DNA from: Pseudomonadota bacterium
Lineage (GTDB): Bacteria; Pseudomonadota; Gammaproteobacteria; Halothiobacillales; Halothiobacillaceae
Reading direction: 5' to 3'
Length of the DNA: 64,000 bases
Assembly: GCA_021801265.1 (NCBI GenBank)
Contig: JAJYYE010000012.1
Location: 212,548-276,547 of the forward strand
This document shows, one piece after another, positions 30,844 through 39,911 of this stretch. The stretch's first letter is position 1. The number at the start of each line of letters is the position of its first letter. Under the pieces are notes generated by a model that was not told where the DNA came from, did no database searches, and saw nothing but the letters and a program-made list of their open reading frames with translations. A program made the translations under genes and the position numbers.

Positions 30844-31243
30844 CACGGCGATCTAGGTTCACTATTAGGATGGAGCCCTTGGGATCGGTGTCTTGGTTGT
30901 TTTTGTAAAATTTTTCGTACTCATCTTCGAACTGTGTGCTCAAACTCGGGTTGATGAATCCGCTCGCAACCATTTCATAGCCACAGTCTTCCCCATGGAT
31001 GTGGGCTTGATCCATCAGGTAGATACGAAGCACCTCTAAAGGTTCACCTTGCTCTGTTTTCAGGGAAAGATTGAGAAAATCCTGATCTTCCCCACCGAAG
31101 GTCGCCACTATGTCTGCCCTTATTGAGTCGTAATCACCAACGGAGGTGAATTTCCCATCTGCTATCCCCATGCACACATCGACGTTAGACAGATTGGTTC
31201 AGCCTTTTAGTCGATCGTTGCTGTAAATATCGAATCGCCGCAT
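30836..31243 (-). pseudogene. Hypothetical gene interrupted by an in-frame TGA
   Basis: ATG 31243 has an excellent ribosome site (AGGAG, 7 bases upstream). It opens MRRFDIYSNDRLKG, then meets TGA at 31199-31201 and continues in the same frame as TNLSNVDVCMGIADGKF... to NLDRRDE, 135 codons in all. The shape FDIY.N.RL.G(W)TNLE..D..MG.A.GKF is one I associate with small conserved hypothetical proteins in which a Trp would stand at the stop. A TGG-to-TGA change is the simplest reading. The track lists only the part after the stop, starting at a GTG without ribosome site. It is the first gene of the DUF262 operon and sits 110 bases from the IS end. Confidence 0.65.
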
Positions 31244-31353
31244 GTTTTTTCTCCTGTTCTGTCATTGGGCATAAGCCACAGGTTTGAGATCGTGCTAACT
31301 TTTCTTAAATTGCAAAAAATATGCAGTTTTTCTGCTGGGTGTTTGATCGGGAG

Positions 31354-31378
31354 TGTAGTGGTCAACTAAAACCGGACA
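31354..31378 (+). repeat. IS terminal inverted repeat, left
   Basis: Starts TGTAGTGGTCAACT and ends AAACCGGACA. Twenty-two of 25 positions match the reverse complement of the other end. Confidence 0.88.
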
Positions 31379-31859
31379 GGAAGTTGAGTTTTTTCTCAGC
31401 CACTGCGGGTGGTAACCCCTCATTGAACTGGTGTGGCCTCAACCAGTTATATCGATGTACCAGAAAATGGCTGATATCCCGTTGGGTCTCAAAGGCTGTG
31501 GCATAGCCCAACGCCAGCACCCATTCGGTCTTCAGGCTCCGAAACAGCCGTTCCACTGTCGCCTGCTTGTAGGCAGGCGAACCGGGTTGCTTACTGATCA
31601 ATCCCTGTTCCTGTATCAGTCGGCGCACCTTGAAGCGGCCAATATCAATGCCATCGTCTTGCATCATTGTCATGATGCTGCGGCTGCCCGCAGAGCCTCG
31701 GCTCTGTGTGAATAGCGCATTCACCTGGCTGCGCAGAACCATCCGCTCAAGATCAATATTCTGGCGTCTGCATCGATGTGCGTAGTAACTGGATCGGGAA
31801 ATACCGAACACCGCACAGCACAATTCAACGGGCTCTTGATGGCTTAACTGGTCAATCAA
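31362..31859 (-). pseudogene. IS3-family transposase orfB with deleted catalytic core
   Basis: The N-terminal part (LCCAVFGISRSSYYAHRCR, GSAGSRSIMTMMQDDGIDIGRFKVRRLI, QPGSPAYKQATVER) is joined directly to the C-terminal part (ERLFRSLKTEWV, QRDISHFLVHRYNWLRPHQFNEGLPPAVAE). In intact relatives about 110 residues containing the first two acidic residues of the DDE triad lie between these blocks. The join falls at a VER/MERLFR similarity, so an in-frame deletion between short matching sequences is likely. The product cannot be an active transposase. Confidence 0.85.
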
Positions 31860-32161
31860 CGCATAGGATCGAGATTTTCCGACATCAAGAGCGCGGTAGC
31901 CTTTTTTAAAATGGCCTTCTCGCGCTCAAGGCGATGAATCCTCGCCTCCAGCTCCTGAATTTTCTGCTGCTCAGGCGTCAACGCCTTGGTTTTTGGGGTC
32001 ATCCCATGACGTTCCTGCTAGTTGCTGCACCCAGCGACGCAGAACCGACTCGACTACCCCTCCGACCGGCTGGCCTCCATCAGGGTATACCCCTGATCCA
32101 GCACCAGCAGAGCCGCTTCCCGCTTGAATTCCGTTGAAAACGAACGTCGTTGTTTGCTCAT
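31856..32161 (-). pseudogene. IS3-family orfA with two frameshifts
   Basis: The helix-turn-helix protein can be followed through three frames: MSKQRRSFSTEFKREAALLV, then VVESVLRRWVQQLAG, then TPKTKALTPEQQKIQELEA and a leucine-zipper helix ending MSENLDPMR. Intact relatives have one continuous frame of about 100 residues. Confidence 0.82.
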
Positions 32162-32200
32162 CAGACACCTCTCTATGACGATGATTCTCGCCTAAATCAG

Positions 32201-32225
32201 TGTCCGGTTTCATTAGACCACTACA
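32201..32225 (-). repeat. IS terminal inverted repeat, right
   Basis: Reverse complement of the left end with three mismatches in the centre. It lies 40 bases upstream of the orfA start. Confidence 0.88.
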
Positions 32226-32335
32226 GCCACCGTCGATCCGCAGGGGCAAATCACCGCCCGGCTCAACTAAGACAGCTACGGTAACCTCATCCAAAGCAGC
32301 GGCAGCTTAGAGCAGATTCTTAAACTCAAAAATCA
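32226..32335 (+). pseudogene. Possible YD-repeat (Rhs-like) gene scrap
   Basis: The plus strand reads TATVDPQGQITARLN, TAA, DSYGNLIQSSGSLEQILKL in one frame. Restoring TAT for TAA gives RLNYDSYGNLIQSSGS, which resembles a YD repeat of Rhs proteins. It abuts the IS end. The fragment is short, so the assignment is tentative. Confidence 0.3.
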
Positions 32336-32884
32336 TTTAATCGGCGCCATCGCAGGTAACGCCTCAAGCTGAGTTTTCAACTCTGCTGGCGTGCACACGG
32401 ATTGAATCGATTCAACCACACCCGCCTTGAGCCGCAGTAAATCGGCGCAGCCTTTGGCGGGAATTGGCATGCCCGCTTTTTCTTGATCGTCACGAATCAG
32501 TGCCGCCGAATAATTGCGCTCCCGCATTTGCGGTAGGGCAATCAGTTTGCTCACCATCCAGGGCATCCGCGAAATATCTGAGAGATAAATCACCTGCCGG
32601 GCGCTTAAATTTGCCTGCCCCATTTCCGTCAATACCGGGTTCACCCATTCATCCACCGCTTTGGCATTCGCAAACAAAATAGCATGCGCCACACCCGGCA
32701 ATATCACAGGTTTATCGTGTTGATCAGTCAGGGTTAACGTGGGGAAGGGACTTCCGACAGTGAGCGCGGACGTTGGCGTGGCATTGGCGGGCGTTTCCGC
32801 TAATGCCAAAGGGGCGATCAGGCAAAAACAGGCCCCAACCATCCAGTTGTTCAAGATTGGTTTTTGCGTGCGGAAATAGGACAT
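32333..32884 (-). CDS. Exported protein with a redoxin-like N-terminal motif
   Basis: The protein has 183 residues with a signal peptide (WMVGACFCLIAPLALA). The mature start, LTVGSPFPTLTLTDQHDKPV, is the opening of thioredoxin/peroxiredoxin-type domains (YtfJ-like). It has no CXXC motif, but two C-terminal cysteines (KGCADLL, SVCTPAEL) may form a disulfide. GAGG lies upstream of the ATG. A broken rhodanese gene directly precedes it on the same strand, suggesting a former sulfur- or redox-related pair. Role unknown. Confidence 0.68.
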   Translation of the reverse strand: MSYFRTQKPILNNWMVGACFCLIAPLALAETPANATPTSALTVGSPFPTLTLTDQHDKPVILPGVAHAILFANAKAVDEWVNPVLTEMGQANLSARQVIYLSDISRMPWMVSKLIALPQMRERNYSAALIRDDQEKAGMPIPAKGCADLLRLKAGVVESIQSVCTPAELKTQLEALPAMAPIK

Positions 32885-32905
32885 ATTCGATTTTCCTCAA
32901 TGAAT

Positions 32906-33162
32906 TTAAAATCTAAAGAGCCCCACCCAAAAGCTTGTTATAAAGCAACCTGAATTGCTCGGACGCTGCTTGAATTCAAACTGGGAGCGGGAATCAATCA
33001 GCGTGTATTGACTTACATTGGCGGCTAATTCTTTGGTCGTTAAAATTTTCACGCCCACCAGTTGACATGCCACCCGATGGGGAAATCTACCTCGGCGACA
33101 TGAACAACGGGGGTGAAGGGTTTATCCGCAGCCCACACACTCGGCGATAGGGTTGCCCTCAT
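32906..33162 (-). pseudogene. Broken exported rhodanese-like gene
   Basis: One frame gives MRATLSPSVWAADKPFTPVV, then DFPIGWHVNWWA and a stop. A one-base shift continues GVKILTTKELAANVSQYTLIDSRSQFEFKQ, the first strands of a rhodanese domain (usual form ..DVRSPFEYAQGHIPGA). After that the match is lost and the frame closes, so the catalytic Cys loop is missing. It ends 22 bases before the redoxin-like gene. Confidence 0.6.
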
Positions 33163-33396
33163 CACGCCTAAAACAACCAACCCAATCACTCACTTCACCC
33201 CTGCTACTCCAGATTAAATATCAACAAGTTAAAATAAACAAACCCATTTTCCAGGGTGTTTTCTTAGACTGGGTTATCGCCAAGCAGCGCTATAACGAGT
33301 GCCATTCAAGCACTATTTCCTCATTAGATGTCACGGCAAACCGTTGCTTCTGCTACATTGCGCACTCATTCTTGTGCAGTTTTCGGGATCACGCAA

Positions 33397-34086
33397 ATGT
33401 TGCATCGCATAACTATTTACCAGCCAAGCACTATCCGTTGGTTCGGTTTGAGTGTATTAATCGCCCTATCGCTGGCGGCCTGTTCGAGCAAAGCGCCTGA
33501 TCATCCCTTTTTACCTTGGGATATTACGGTATATCCCGATGGCAGCAGCGCGGTATTTGGTGCGCATTTGGGCAAAGATTCCTTGCTGGAATTCAAGCGG
33601 CTATACAACCAAAAAGCGGATTTAGCCATATTTGTTGACCCCGATAAAAAAGCCTCGTTAGAGGCCTATTTCGGCCCGACTGATGTGGGCGCCCTATCTG
33701 CCAATGTGGCAATCGTCGCAAAAGTTGATCAAACACTGCTCGATAGCTGGGTTGCAAGTAACCATGGCAAGCCCGACCCCACCCCAAGTGGGGCCTGGAA
33801 ATACCCGATGAGTGATGAGCAAATCCGCACCGCGCAAAATTTCCCGATTGAATCGATCACCTATAAACCGTCCGCTGACTATTCCGAGGCGTTGATTGAG
33901 CGCCGCTTCGGAAAGCCCGAAGCCATCATGCACCCGAAAGATACCTATCAATATTGGCTTTACCCCGCCAAAGGTGTGCTGATTACCGTAAATAAGGAAG
34001 GCCGCGATTTATTCCAGTACATTTCGCCAAAAGATTTCACGACCCTGGAAGCGAGTATTCCGCCGCAAGCCCCCGCCAGCAAATAG
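33397..34086 (+). CDS. Lipoprotein of unknown function
   Basis: The protein has 229 residues. The signal peptide ends in a lipobox (IALSLAAC), so it is a predicted lipoprotein with Ser after the Cys. The body has mixed alpha/beta composition (DITVYPDGSSAVFGAHLGKDSLLEF, PTPSGAWKYPMSDEQI, YQYWLYPAKGVLITVNKEG). The last part resembles a domain that reads out a sequence-dependent step, but I cannot place the family. ATG 33397 (GGGA 9 bases upstream) is preferred over the track start 23 codons earlier. It is convergent with prfC. Confidence 0.78.
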   Translation: MLHRITIYQPSTIRWFGLSVLIALSLAACSSKAPDHPFLPWDITVYPDGSSAVFGAHLGKDSLLEFKRLYNQKADLAIFVDPDKKASLEAYFGPTDVGALSANVAIVAKVDQTLLDSWVASNHGKPDPTPSGAWKYPMSDEQIRTAQNFPIESITYKPSADYSEALIERRFGKPEAIMHPKDTYQYWLYPAKGVLITVNKEGRDLFQYISPKDFTTLEASIPPQAPASK

Positions 34087-34120
34087 GTAGGAACTTTTGG
34101 TTAATCTGAGTAGGAGTATT

Positions 34121-34161
34121 CACGGTGGATTAACAGGCTAGGAGCCTGTTAATCCACCGTG
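34121..34161. terminator. Perfect 19-bp-stem hairpin overlapping the prfC stop
   Basis: CACGGTGGATTAACAGGCT and its exact reverse complement are separated by only 3 bases. The right arm contains the last codons and the TAA of prfC. It lies between convergent genes. There is no T run on either side, so it may protect transcript ends or block antisense readthrough more than end transcription by itself. Confidence 0.7.
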
Positions 34162-35768
34162 CTGGTGTAATCGCCGTGTTCACGGGTGGAAAGAAAGCGA
34201 ACATCTTTCCAGCGTTCTTGCGCCATGTGTAAATTCACGCGCGTGGGCGCGATGTAGACGAGATCTCCGGCATGGTCGATCGCGAGATTGGATTCGTTTT
34301 TCGCTTTAAACTCTTCCAGGCGTTTGGGGTCATCGCATTCCACCCAACGGGCGGTGGTGACATTCACGGCTTCAAACTGGCAATCCACCGAATACTCGGT
34401 TTTCAGCCGTTCGGACACCACTTCAAATTGCAGGATACCCACCGCACCCAAAATCAAATCATTATTAATTAAGGGTTTGTAAAGCTGGGTTGCGCCTTCT
34501 TCGCACAGTTGGCTTAAGCCCTTAAGCAACTGTTTGGATTTCAAGGGATCACGCAGCCGCGCGCGGCGGAATAACTCTGGCGCAAAGTTTGGGATGCCGG
34601 TAAACGCCAGCCGCTCGCCTTCGGTGAAGGTATCGCCAATACGGATGGTGCCGTGATTGTGAATACCGATAATGTCGCCCGGATACGCTTCTTCGAGTCG
34701 CTCTCGATCGGAGGACATGAAGGTCAAGGCATCCGGGATTTTAATATCGCGGTTCAGGCGCACATGCCTGGCCTTCATGCCCCGGGTGAATTTACCTGAA
34801 CAAACGCGGAAAAATGCAATGCGGTCGCGGTGTTGCGGATCCATGTTGGCTTGGATTTTAAAGACAAACCCCGAGAATTTTTCCTCTGTAGGCAGCACAT
34901 CCCGTGCCGTGCTGGGACGCGGCTGCGGGCCAGGTGCCGATTCAACGAAACCATCCAGCAGTTCCTGTACGCCAAAATTATTCATGGCCGAGCCAAAATA
35001 CACCGGCGACTGTTCGCCGCGCAGATAGGCATCATGATCGAACGTATCCGCAGCGCCCTGCACCAGTTCAATTTCCATCCGCAGTTCATCCGCCTGATCG
35101 CCCAGCAGCTCATCAAGCTCCGGGTTGTTCAACCCCTGAATTTCCGTTTTAGATTGCGCCCGTGTCGGTAGGGATGGCCCGTATAAAATCACTCGGTCTT
35201 CATAGAGGTGGTACACCCCCTTGAAGCGCTTGCCCATGCCAATCGGCCACACAATGGGCGCACAGCGGATTTTGAGAACAGATTCCACTTCGTCGAGCAA
35301 TTCCAGCGGCTCTTTGCCCTCGCGGTCCATCTTGTTGATAAAGGTAATGATGGGCGTATCACGCAGGCGGCACACTTCCATCAATTTAATGGTGCGCGCT
35401 TCGACGCCTTTGGCCACGTCGATCACCATCAGCGCCGAATCCACTGCGGTTAATACCCGGTAGGTATCTTCCGAAAAGTCTTCATGGCCGGGCGTATCCA
35501 GCAGATTAATCATGCGATCTTTATAAGGGAACTGCATCACCGAGCTCGTGACCGAAATGCCGCGTTCTTTTTCCATGGCCATCCAGTCGGAGGTGGCATG
35601 ACGTGTGGACTTACGCCCCTTGACCGTGCCCGCCATTTGAATGGCACCGCCGAACAGCAACAACTTTTCCGTGATGGTGGTTTTACCCGCATCGGGGTGA
35701 GAAATAATGGCAAAGGTACGCCGACGCATGGTCTCGGCGGCAAAATCAAGAGCAGTCATGAAATTCAT
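34149..35768 (-). CDS. prfC: Peptide chain release factor 3
   Basis: This 539-residue GTPase recycles release factors 1 and 2 from the ribosome. G motifs: [13 protein letters not shown] (G1), [12 protein letters not shown] (G2), [16 protein letters not shown] (G3), FINKMDREG (G4). The C-terminal domains contain [20 protein letters not shown], the RF3-specific region. Length matches E. coli RF3 (529). The start could also be the ATG three codons on. The 3' end lies inside a long perfect hairpin. Confidence 0.97.
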   Translation of the reverse strand: MNFMTALDFAAETMRRRTFAIISHPDAGKTTITEKLLLFGGAIQMAGTVKGRKSTRHATSDWMAMEKERGISVTSSVMQFPYKDRMINLLDTPGHEDFSEDTYRVLTAVDSALMVIDVAKGVEARTIKLMEVCRLRDTPIITFINKMDREGKEPLELLDEVESVLKIRCAPIVWPIGMGKRFKGVYHLYEDRVILYGPSLPTRAQSKTEIQGLNNPELDELLGDQADELRMEIELVQGAADTFDHDAYLRGEQSPVYFGSAMNNFGVQELLDGFVESAPGPQPRPSTARDVLPTEEKFSGFVFKIQANMDPQHRDRIAFFRVCSGKFTRGMKARHVRLNRDIKIPDALTFMSSDRERLEEAYPGDIIGIHNHGTIRIGDTFTEGERLAFTGIPNFAPELFRRARLRDPLKSKQLLKGLSQLCEEGATQLYKPLINNDLILGAVGILQFEVVSERLKTEYSVDCQFEAVNVTTARWVECDDPKRLEEFKAKNESNLAIDHAGDLVYIAPTRVNLHMAQERWKDVRFLSTREHGDYTSTVD

Positions 35769-35931
35769 CCGCTAGCGGAACGTGTAAAGTGGGCATTCTA
35801 GCTGATGTTGCCCCAGCCTGCCCAAATCGCGCCTATTTCACATTCGATATGCATGAAAAGTTAAAAAACCCTATACATACTCAGTATTCAAGGGTCAAAA
35901 TGAAAAAGTTGATTAACCTGATGGGGGCGTT

Positions 35932-36984
35932 ATGGCTGCGCGTTTACGCATCGTGATTTTACTTTCAATCATCATCGGAGGCAGCACGGCAGCTTGGTTT
36001 TATTGGCAAAATATTCACCCGGTCGCCGGTCGCAATGCGCTAACGCTGTACGGCAATATTGATTTACGCCAAGTCAATCTCGCCTTCAACGATGCCGCGC
36101 GCATCACGCAAATCAAGGTACAAACAGGCGATGAGGTTCAGCCCGGCGAAATCATCGCCACTCTCGACCCGCGTCGTTATGAAGCGGCCCTAGCGGCCGC
36201 AAAAGCCCAACTCGCGGCCAATCAAGCCGTTCTTGAAAAGCTGACTCATGGCTCGCGCCCCGAAGATATTGATCGCCTGCGCGCACTGGTTGCTGCCGAT
36301 CAGGCTAACCTTACCGAAAAACAACTCACATTTAACCGAATACAGCATCTTGCCGAACAGAAAATGGCAGCCCCCCAAGACCGCGATACCGCCCGTGCCG
36401 CCCGTGATGCGACGGCGGCGCAACTCAAAGCCGATCAAGCCTCCCTCAAACTAGCGGTTATCGGCTCGCGTGTTGAAGATATTGATCAAGCTCGGGCTGC
36501 CGTCGATGCGGCTAAAGCACAAGTCCAGAATGCGCAAATTAATCGGGATGATGCCGTGCTCAAGGCGCCCGCCATCGGCATTGTGCGCAACCGAATTTTA
36601 GAACCGGGTGATATGGCATCCCCCGCCCAGCCGGTAATTGCACTGGCGCTCACCGATCCCATCTGGGCGCGGGTGTATGTGGATGAATCGGATTTGGGTC
36701 TGGTTCGCGAGGGCTTGCCCGCTACCCTCACCAGCGATAGCTTCCCCGGTAAAACCTTCACTGGCTGGGTGGGTTATGTGTCACCCTCGGCCGAGTTCAC
36801 ACCCAAAACGGTCGAAACGACGACCGTGCGCACCGATCTCGTTTATCAGGCGCGAGTTTATGCCTGTAATCCAAACAATCAATTGCGACTGGGCATGCCC
36901 GTCAGCGTGCATATCGCGCGGGATGCCAAGCCAAGCCCCCGGGGTGAAAATCCCTGTTCGCCCCCAAATTCAGCCGGGCAATAG
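35932..36984 (+). CDS. YbhG-like HlyD-family membrane fusion protein
   Basis: This 350-residue adaptor has one N-terminal membrane helix (LRIVILLSIIIGGSTAAWFYW). A half-lipoyl/biotinyl segment follows (LTLYGNIDLRQVNLAF, GDEVQPGEIIATLDPRRYEAAL), then a long coiled-coil hairpin (about 90-210, Ala/Gln-rich) and the returning half (LKAPAIGIVRNRILEPGDMA, PIWARVYVDESDLGLV). It is the first gene of an exporter set with a double ATPase and two permeases, the order of E. coli ybhGFSR. The C-terminal 15 residues are Pro-rich. Confidence 0.88.
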   Translation: MAARLRIVILLSIIIGGSTAAWFYWQNIHPVAGRNALTLYGNIDLRQVNLAFNDAARITQIKVQTGDEVQPGEIIATLDPRRYEAALAAAKAQLAANQAVLEKLTHGSRPEDIDRLRALVAADQANLTEKQLTFNRIQHLAEQKMAAPQDRDTARAARDATAAQLKADQASLKLAVIGSRVEDIDQARAAVDAAKAQVQNAQINRDDAVLKAPAIGIVRNRILEPGDMASPAQPVIALALTDPIWARVYVDESDLGLVREGLPATLTSDSFPGKTFTGWVGYVSPSAEFTPKTVETTTVRTDLVYQARVYACNPNNQLRLGMPVSVHIARDAKPSPRGENPCSPPNSAGQ

Positions 36985-36990
36985 GGGCTC

Positions 36991-38751
36991 ATGACCGCCG
37001 CCGCCCCAGATGATCTGGCCCTCATCGCCGAAGGCTTACACAAGTCGTTTGGCAAAGTACCCAAGCGAATCGATGCCGTGGCCGATGTCGCCCTGCGCGT
37101 CCCGCTCGGGCAAGTCACCGGCCTGATCGGCCCCGATGGCGCGGGCAAAACCACCTTGATGCGCCTGATCGCCGGTTTGCTTACCCCCGACTCGGGCACG
37201 CTAACGGTATTAGGCACCGATGCCCTCGCCGATCCGCTCACGGTACAAGCCAGCATCGGCTATATGCCCCAACATTTTGGTTTATACGAAGATTTAACCG
37301 TTCAGGAAAATCTGAACCTCTACGCCGACTTGCAAGGTCTGCCGCACACCGAACGCACCACCCGCTTCCAGCAATTGCTGCACATGACCGGTCTCGCCCG
37401 CTTCACCGATCGGCTCGCCGGACGACTTTCCGGCGGCATGAAACAAAAGCTCGGCCTCGCCTGTACCCTGGTTCGCCCGCCGAAACTTCTGCTGTTGGAT
37501 GAACCGACCGTAGGCGTGGATCCCGTTTCCCGACGCGAACTCTGGGCGATTGTGTACCAACTCGTCGCTGACGAAGGCATGAGTGTTTTGCTTTCTACTG
37601 CGTACCTGGACGAAGCTGAACGCTGCAACGAGGTGATTTTGTTGCATCAAGGGCGAGTGCTCGGTAAAGGCACACCCGACAGCTTTACCGAACATCTGGA
37701 AGGCCGAGTGTATGGCGCCCGCCGTCCGCAGGGCATTCGCCGCCATCTGCAAGCCGAACTCAAAACCCAGCCTTCGGTTCTCGATGCCATCATCGACGGT
37801 GATCTCGTTCGAGTTTTATTAGCCGAACATACCCATCCGTCCGACCTGCCCAATGTGACATGGCAACCCCTCAAACCCCGTTTTGAGGATGCATTCGTGC
37901 TGCAATTACGCCAACAAACCACCCATGAGTGGCTCGGATTGACAACGCCGCCTAAAAAAGAAATCAACCCCAACACGGCGCACACCGACATCATTGCGGT
38001 TTCGGATTTAACCCGTCGTTTTGGGGCATTCATTGCGGTCAATGCGGTCACGTTTTCCGTGCAGCGGGGTGAAATTTTTGGTCTTCTGGGGGCCAATGGT
38101 GCGGGCAAATCGACCACCTTCCGGATGCTCTGCGGCCTGCTGCCCGCCAGCGCCGGCACAATTTCCGTCGCCGGGGTGGACCTGCGCACCGCGGCCGCCC
38201 AAGCCCGCGCCCGCATTGGCTATATGTCTCAAAAATTCGCGCTGTATGACGTGTTGAGCGTGCAGCAAAACCTCAAGTTTTTCGCCCGTGCCTACGGACT
38301 CAAGAGCCAGCGCCAAGCCGAACGCATTGCCTGGGCGGTTCAGGAATTTGGATTAAAGGATTACCGCGATACCAATTGCGACCTATTGCCGTTGGGCTTC
38401 AAGCAGCGCCTTGCCATGGCATGCGCCTTGATGCACGAACCGGATATTCTGTTTTTGGATGAGCCGACCTCGGGCGTTGATCCCATTGAGCGACGCGCCT
38501 TTTGGCAACGCATCAACCAACTCGCCGATCAGGGCGTGACGATCATGATCACCACCCATTTTATGGATGAGGCGGAATATTGCGACCGGCTCGTGATCAT
38601 GAACCAAGGTACCATCCTCGCGGCAGGCAGCCCGGAAGCGGTGCGCAAGCTGGCCCAAAGCCCCGAACATCCCAATCCCAACATGGAAGACGCGTTTATT
38701 GCCTTGATCAGTGCGCCCGCAGCCACAAATGCAGGGGAGACCGCCACCTGA
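36991..38751 (+). CDS. YbhF-like ABC exporter double ATPase
   Basis: The protein has 586 residues and two nucleotide-binding domains in one chain. Domain 1 (about 8-240): Walker A GPDGAGKTT, signature LSGGMKQK, Walker B LLLLDEPTVGVDP. Domain 2 (about 335-575): Walker A GANGAGKST, degenerate signature LPLGFKQR, Walker B ILFLDEPTSGVDP. The unequal signatures are, as I recall, the same in E. coli YbhF, so the two ATP sites probably differ in activity. It starts 6 bases after the adaptor gene, with AGGGG upstream. It supplies energy to the two permeases that follow. Confidence 0.92.
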   Translation: MTAAAPDDLALIAEGLHKSFGKVPKRIDAVADVALRVPLGQVTGLIGPDGAGKTTLMRLIAGLLTPDSGTLTVLGTDALADPLTVQASIGYMPQHFGLYEDLTVQENLNLYADLQGLPHTERTTRFQQLLHMTGLARFTDRLAGRLSGGMKQKLGLACTLVRPPKLLLLDEPTVGVDPVSRRELWAIVYQLVADEGMSVLLSTAYLDEAERCNEVILLHQGRVLGKGTPDSFTEHLEGRVYGARRPQGIRRHLQAELKTQPSVLDAIIDGDLVRVLLAEHTHPSDLPNVTWQPLKPRFEDAFVLQLRQQTTHEWLGLTTPPKKEINPNTAHTDIIAVSDLTRRFGAFIAVNAVTFSVQRGEIFGLLGANGAGKSTTFRMLCGLLPASAGTISVAGVDLRTAAAQARARIGYMSQKFALYDVLSVQQNLKFFARAYGLKSQRQAERIAWAVQEFGLKDYRDTNCDLLPLGFKQRLAMACALMHEPDILFLDEPTSGVDPIERRAFWQRINQLADQGVTIMITTHFMDEAEYCDRLVIMNQGTILAAGSPEAVRKLAQSPEHPNPNMEDAFIALISAPAATNAGETAT

Positions 38752-38786
38752 ACGCCCCCTCCCACGCACTGCGCGGCGGCGCTTTG

Positions 38787-39896
38787 ATGCGTCTGTGGGG
38801 CTTGGTACGCAAGGAATCCCTACAAATTCTGCGCGACCCCTCCAGCATTGCCATCGCCTTTTTGATGCCCGTGGTCTTGCTGCTTATTTTCGGGTACGGC
38901 GTGTCGCTCAACGCCAAACACATCCCGCTCGCACTCGTGGCTGATGCGCCGGATACACAAACCGCAGCCTTGTTTGCCTCATTTGATCACTCTGTGTATT
39001 TCAGTCCCAAAATCGCGCCGAATCTGCCCACGGCGGAACACTGGCTACTCAATAGGCAAGTCGATGCCATCGTGCATGTACCGAGCGATTTTTCAGCCCA
39101 GTTGCAAAATACCGCCAACCAGGCACCCGTTCAGCTCATCGTCAATGGCGTGAATGCCAATCAAGCGCGGCTGACTCAAGCCTATATTCAGGCAGCCTGG
39201 CAGGACTGGTTGAGCGCTCGCGCCGAGGCGGCCGGGCAATCGGCTGATCAACCCGTCACCTTGGCGAACCGCATCTGGTTCAACCCGGAACTGCGCAGCC
39301 GGAATTATTTGGTTCCCGGTCTGATCGCCGTGATCATGACGCTGATCGGCGCCCTGCTCACCGCACTCGTCATGGCGCGTGAATGGGAGCGCGGCACGTT
39401 AGAGGCGCTGATGGTGACACCTGTGCACCTCAATGAACTGCTGCTTGGCAAACTCATCCCCTACTTTGTGCTCGGCATGGGCGGCATGGCGCTCTCGGTC
39501 GCCATGGCCGTGTGGTTGTTCGCCGTCCCGTTTCTGGGCAGTTTTTGGATTTTGATTCTCACCTCCGCAATTTTTTTACTGACTTCACTCGGCATGGGGT
39601 TGTTTATTTCCATCATCGCGCGCAACCAGTTTGTCGCGAGCCTGATTGCGATTATTACCACGTTTCTGCCCGCCTTCATGCTCTCGGGGTTTATTTTCGA
39701 TATCGGCAGCATGCCCGGCTGGCTGCAAAATCTCACGTACATCGTATCGGCACGGTATTTCATCGTGATTTTGCACACCCTGTTCTTAGCGGGTGATGTC
39801 AGCAGTGTCATTTGGCCCAACACCCTGGCCATGCTGGCCATTGCGGCATTTTTCCTGGGTACCAGTCGTCGAAAAATCCGTAAATCTCTGGAATAA
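38787..39896 (+). CDS. YbhS-like ABC-2 type permease
   Basis: About 370 residues with six membrane helices in the ABC-2 layout. Helix 1 follows LVRKESLQILRDPSSIAIAFLMPVVLLLIFGYGVS. A large periplasmic domain (about 45-180) is followed by five helices from RNYLVPGLIAVIMTLIGALLTALVMAREWERGTLEALMVTP onward. The MAREWERGT..L coupling motif is typical. The track ORF begins 69 codons earlier inside ybhF; ATG 38787 gives the family length. Confidence 0.9.
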   Translation: MRLWGLVRKESLQILRDPSSIAIAFLMPVVLLLIFGYGVSLNAKHIPLALVADAPDTQTAALFASFDHSVYFSPKIAPNLPTAEHWLLNRQVDAIVHVPSDFSAQLQNTANQAPVQLIVNGVNANQARLTQAYIQAAWQDWLSARAEAAGQSADQPVTLANRIWFNPELRSRNYLVPGLIAVIMTLIGALLTALVMAREWERGTLEALMVTPVHLNELLLGKLIPYFVLGMGGMALSVAMAVWLFAVPFLGSFWILILTSAIFLLTSLGMGLFISIIARNQFVASLIAIITTFLPAFMLSGFIFDIGSMPGWLQNLTYIVSARYFIVILHTLFLAGDVSSVIWPNTLAMLAIAAFFLGTSRRKIRKSLE

Positions 39897-39911
39897 CGCG
39901 AGGAAATCACG

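Larger units (their letters stand above)
31354..32225 (-). mobile_element. Decayed IS3-family insertion sequence
   Basis: The element is 872 bp, bounded by 25-bp inverted repeats that start TGTAGTGGTC and end AAACCGGACA and differ at 3 positions. Inside are remnants of orfA (two frameshifts) and orfB (core deleted), both on the minus strand. Full-length relatives are about 1.25 kb. No target-site duplication is visible (GAG on the left, GCC on the right), consistent with age or rearrangement. It cannot move on its own, though the ends might still be recognised in trans. Confidence 0.88.

Noticed and set aside
31199-31201. Selenocysteine at the in-frame TGA
   Set aside because: The residues around it do not form a known selenoprotein redox motif and no SECIS-like hairpin is evident just downstream; a Trp-to-stop mutation is simpler.
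33153-33500. 115-codon plus-strand ORF overlapping the lipoprotein gene start
   Set aside because: It runs through the rhodanese remnant and the lipoprotein signal sequence in a different frame, without family features.
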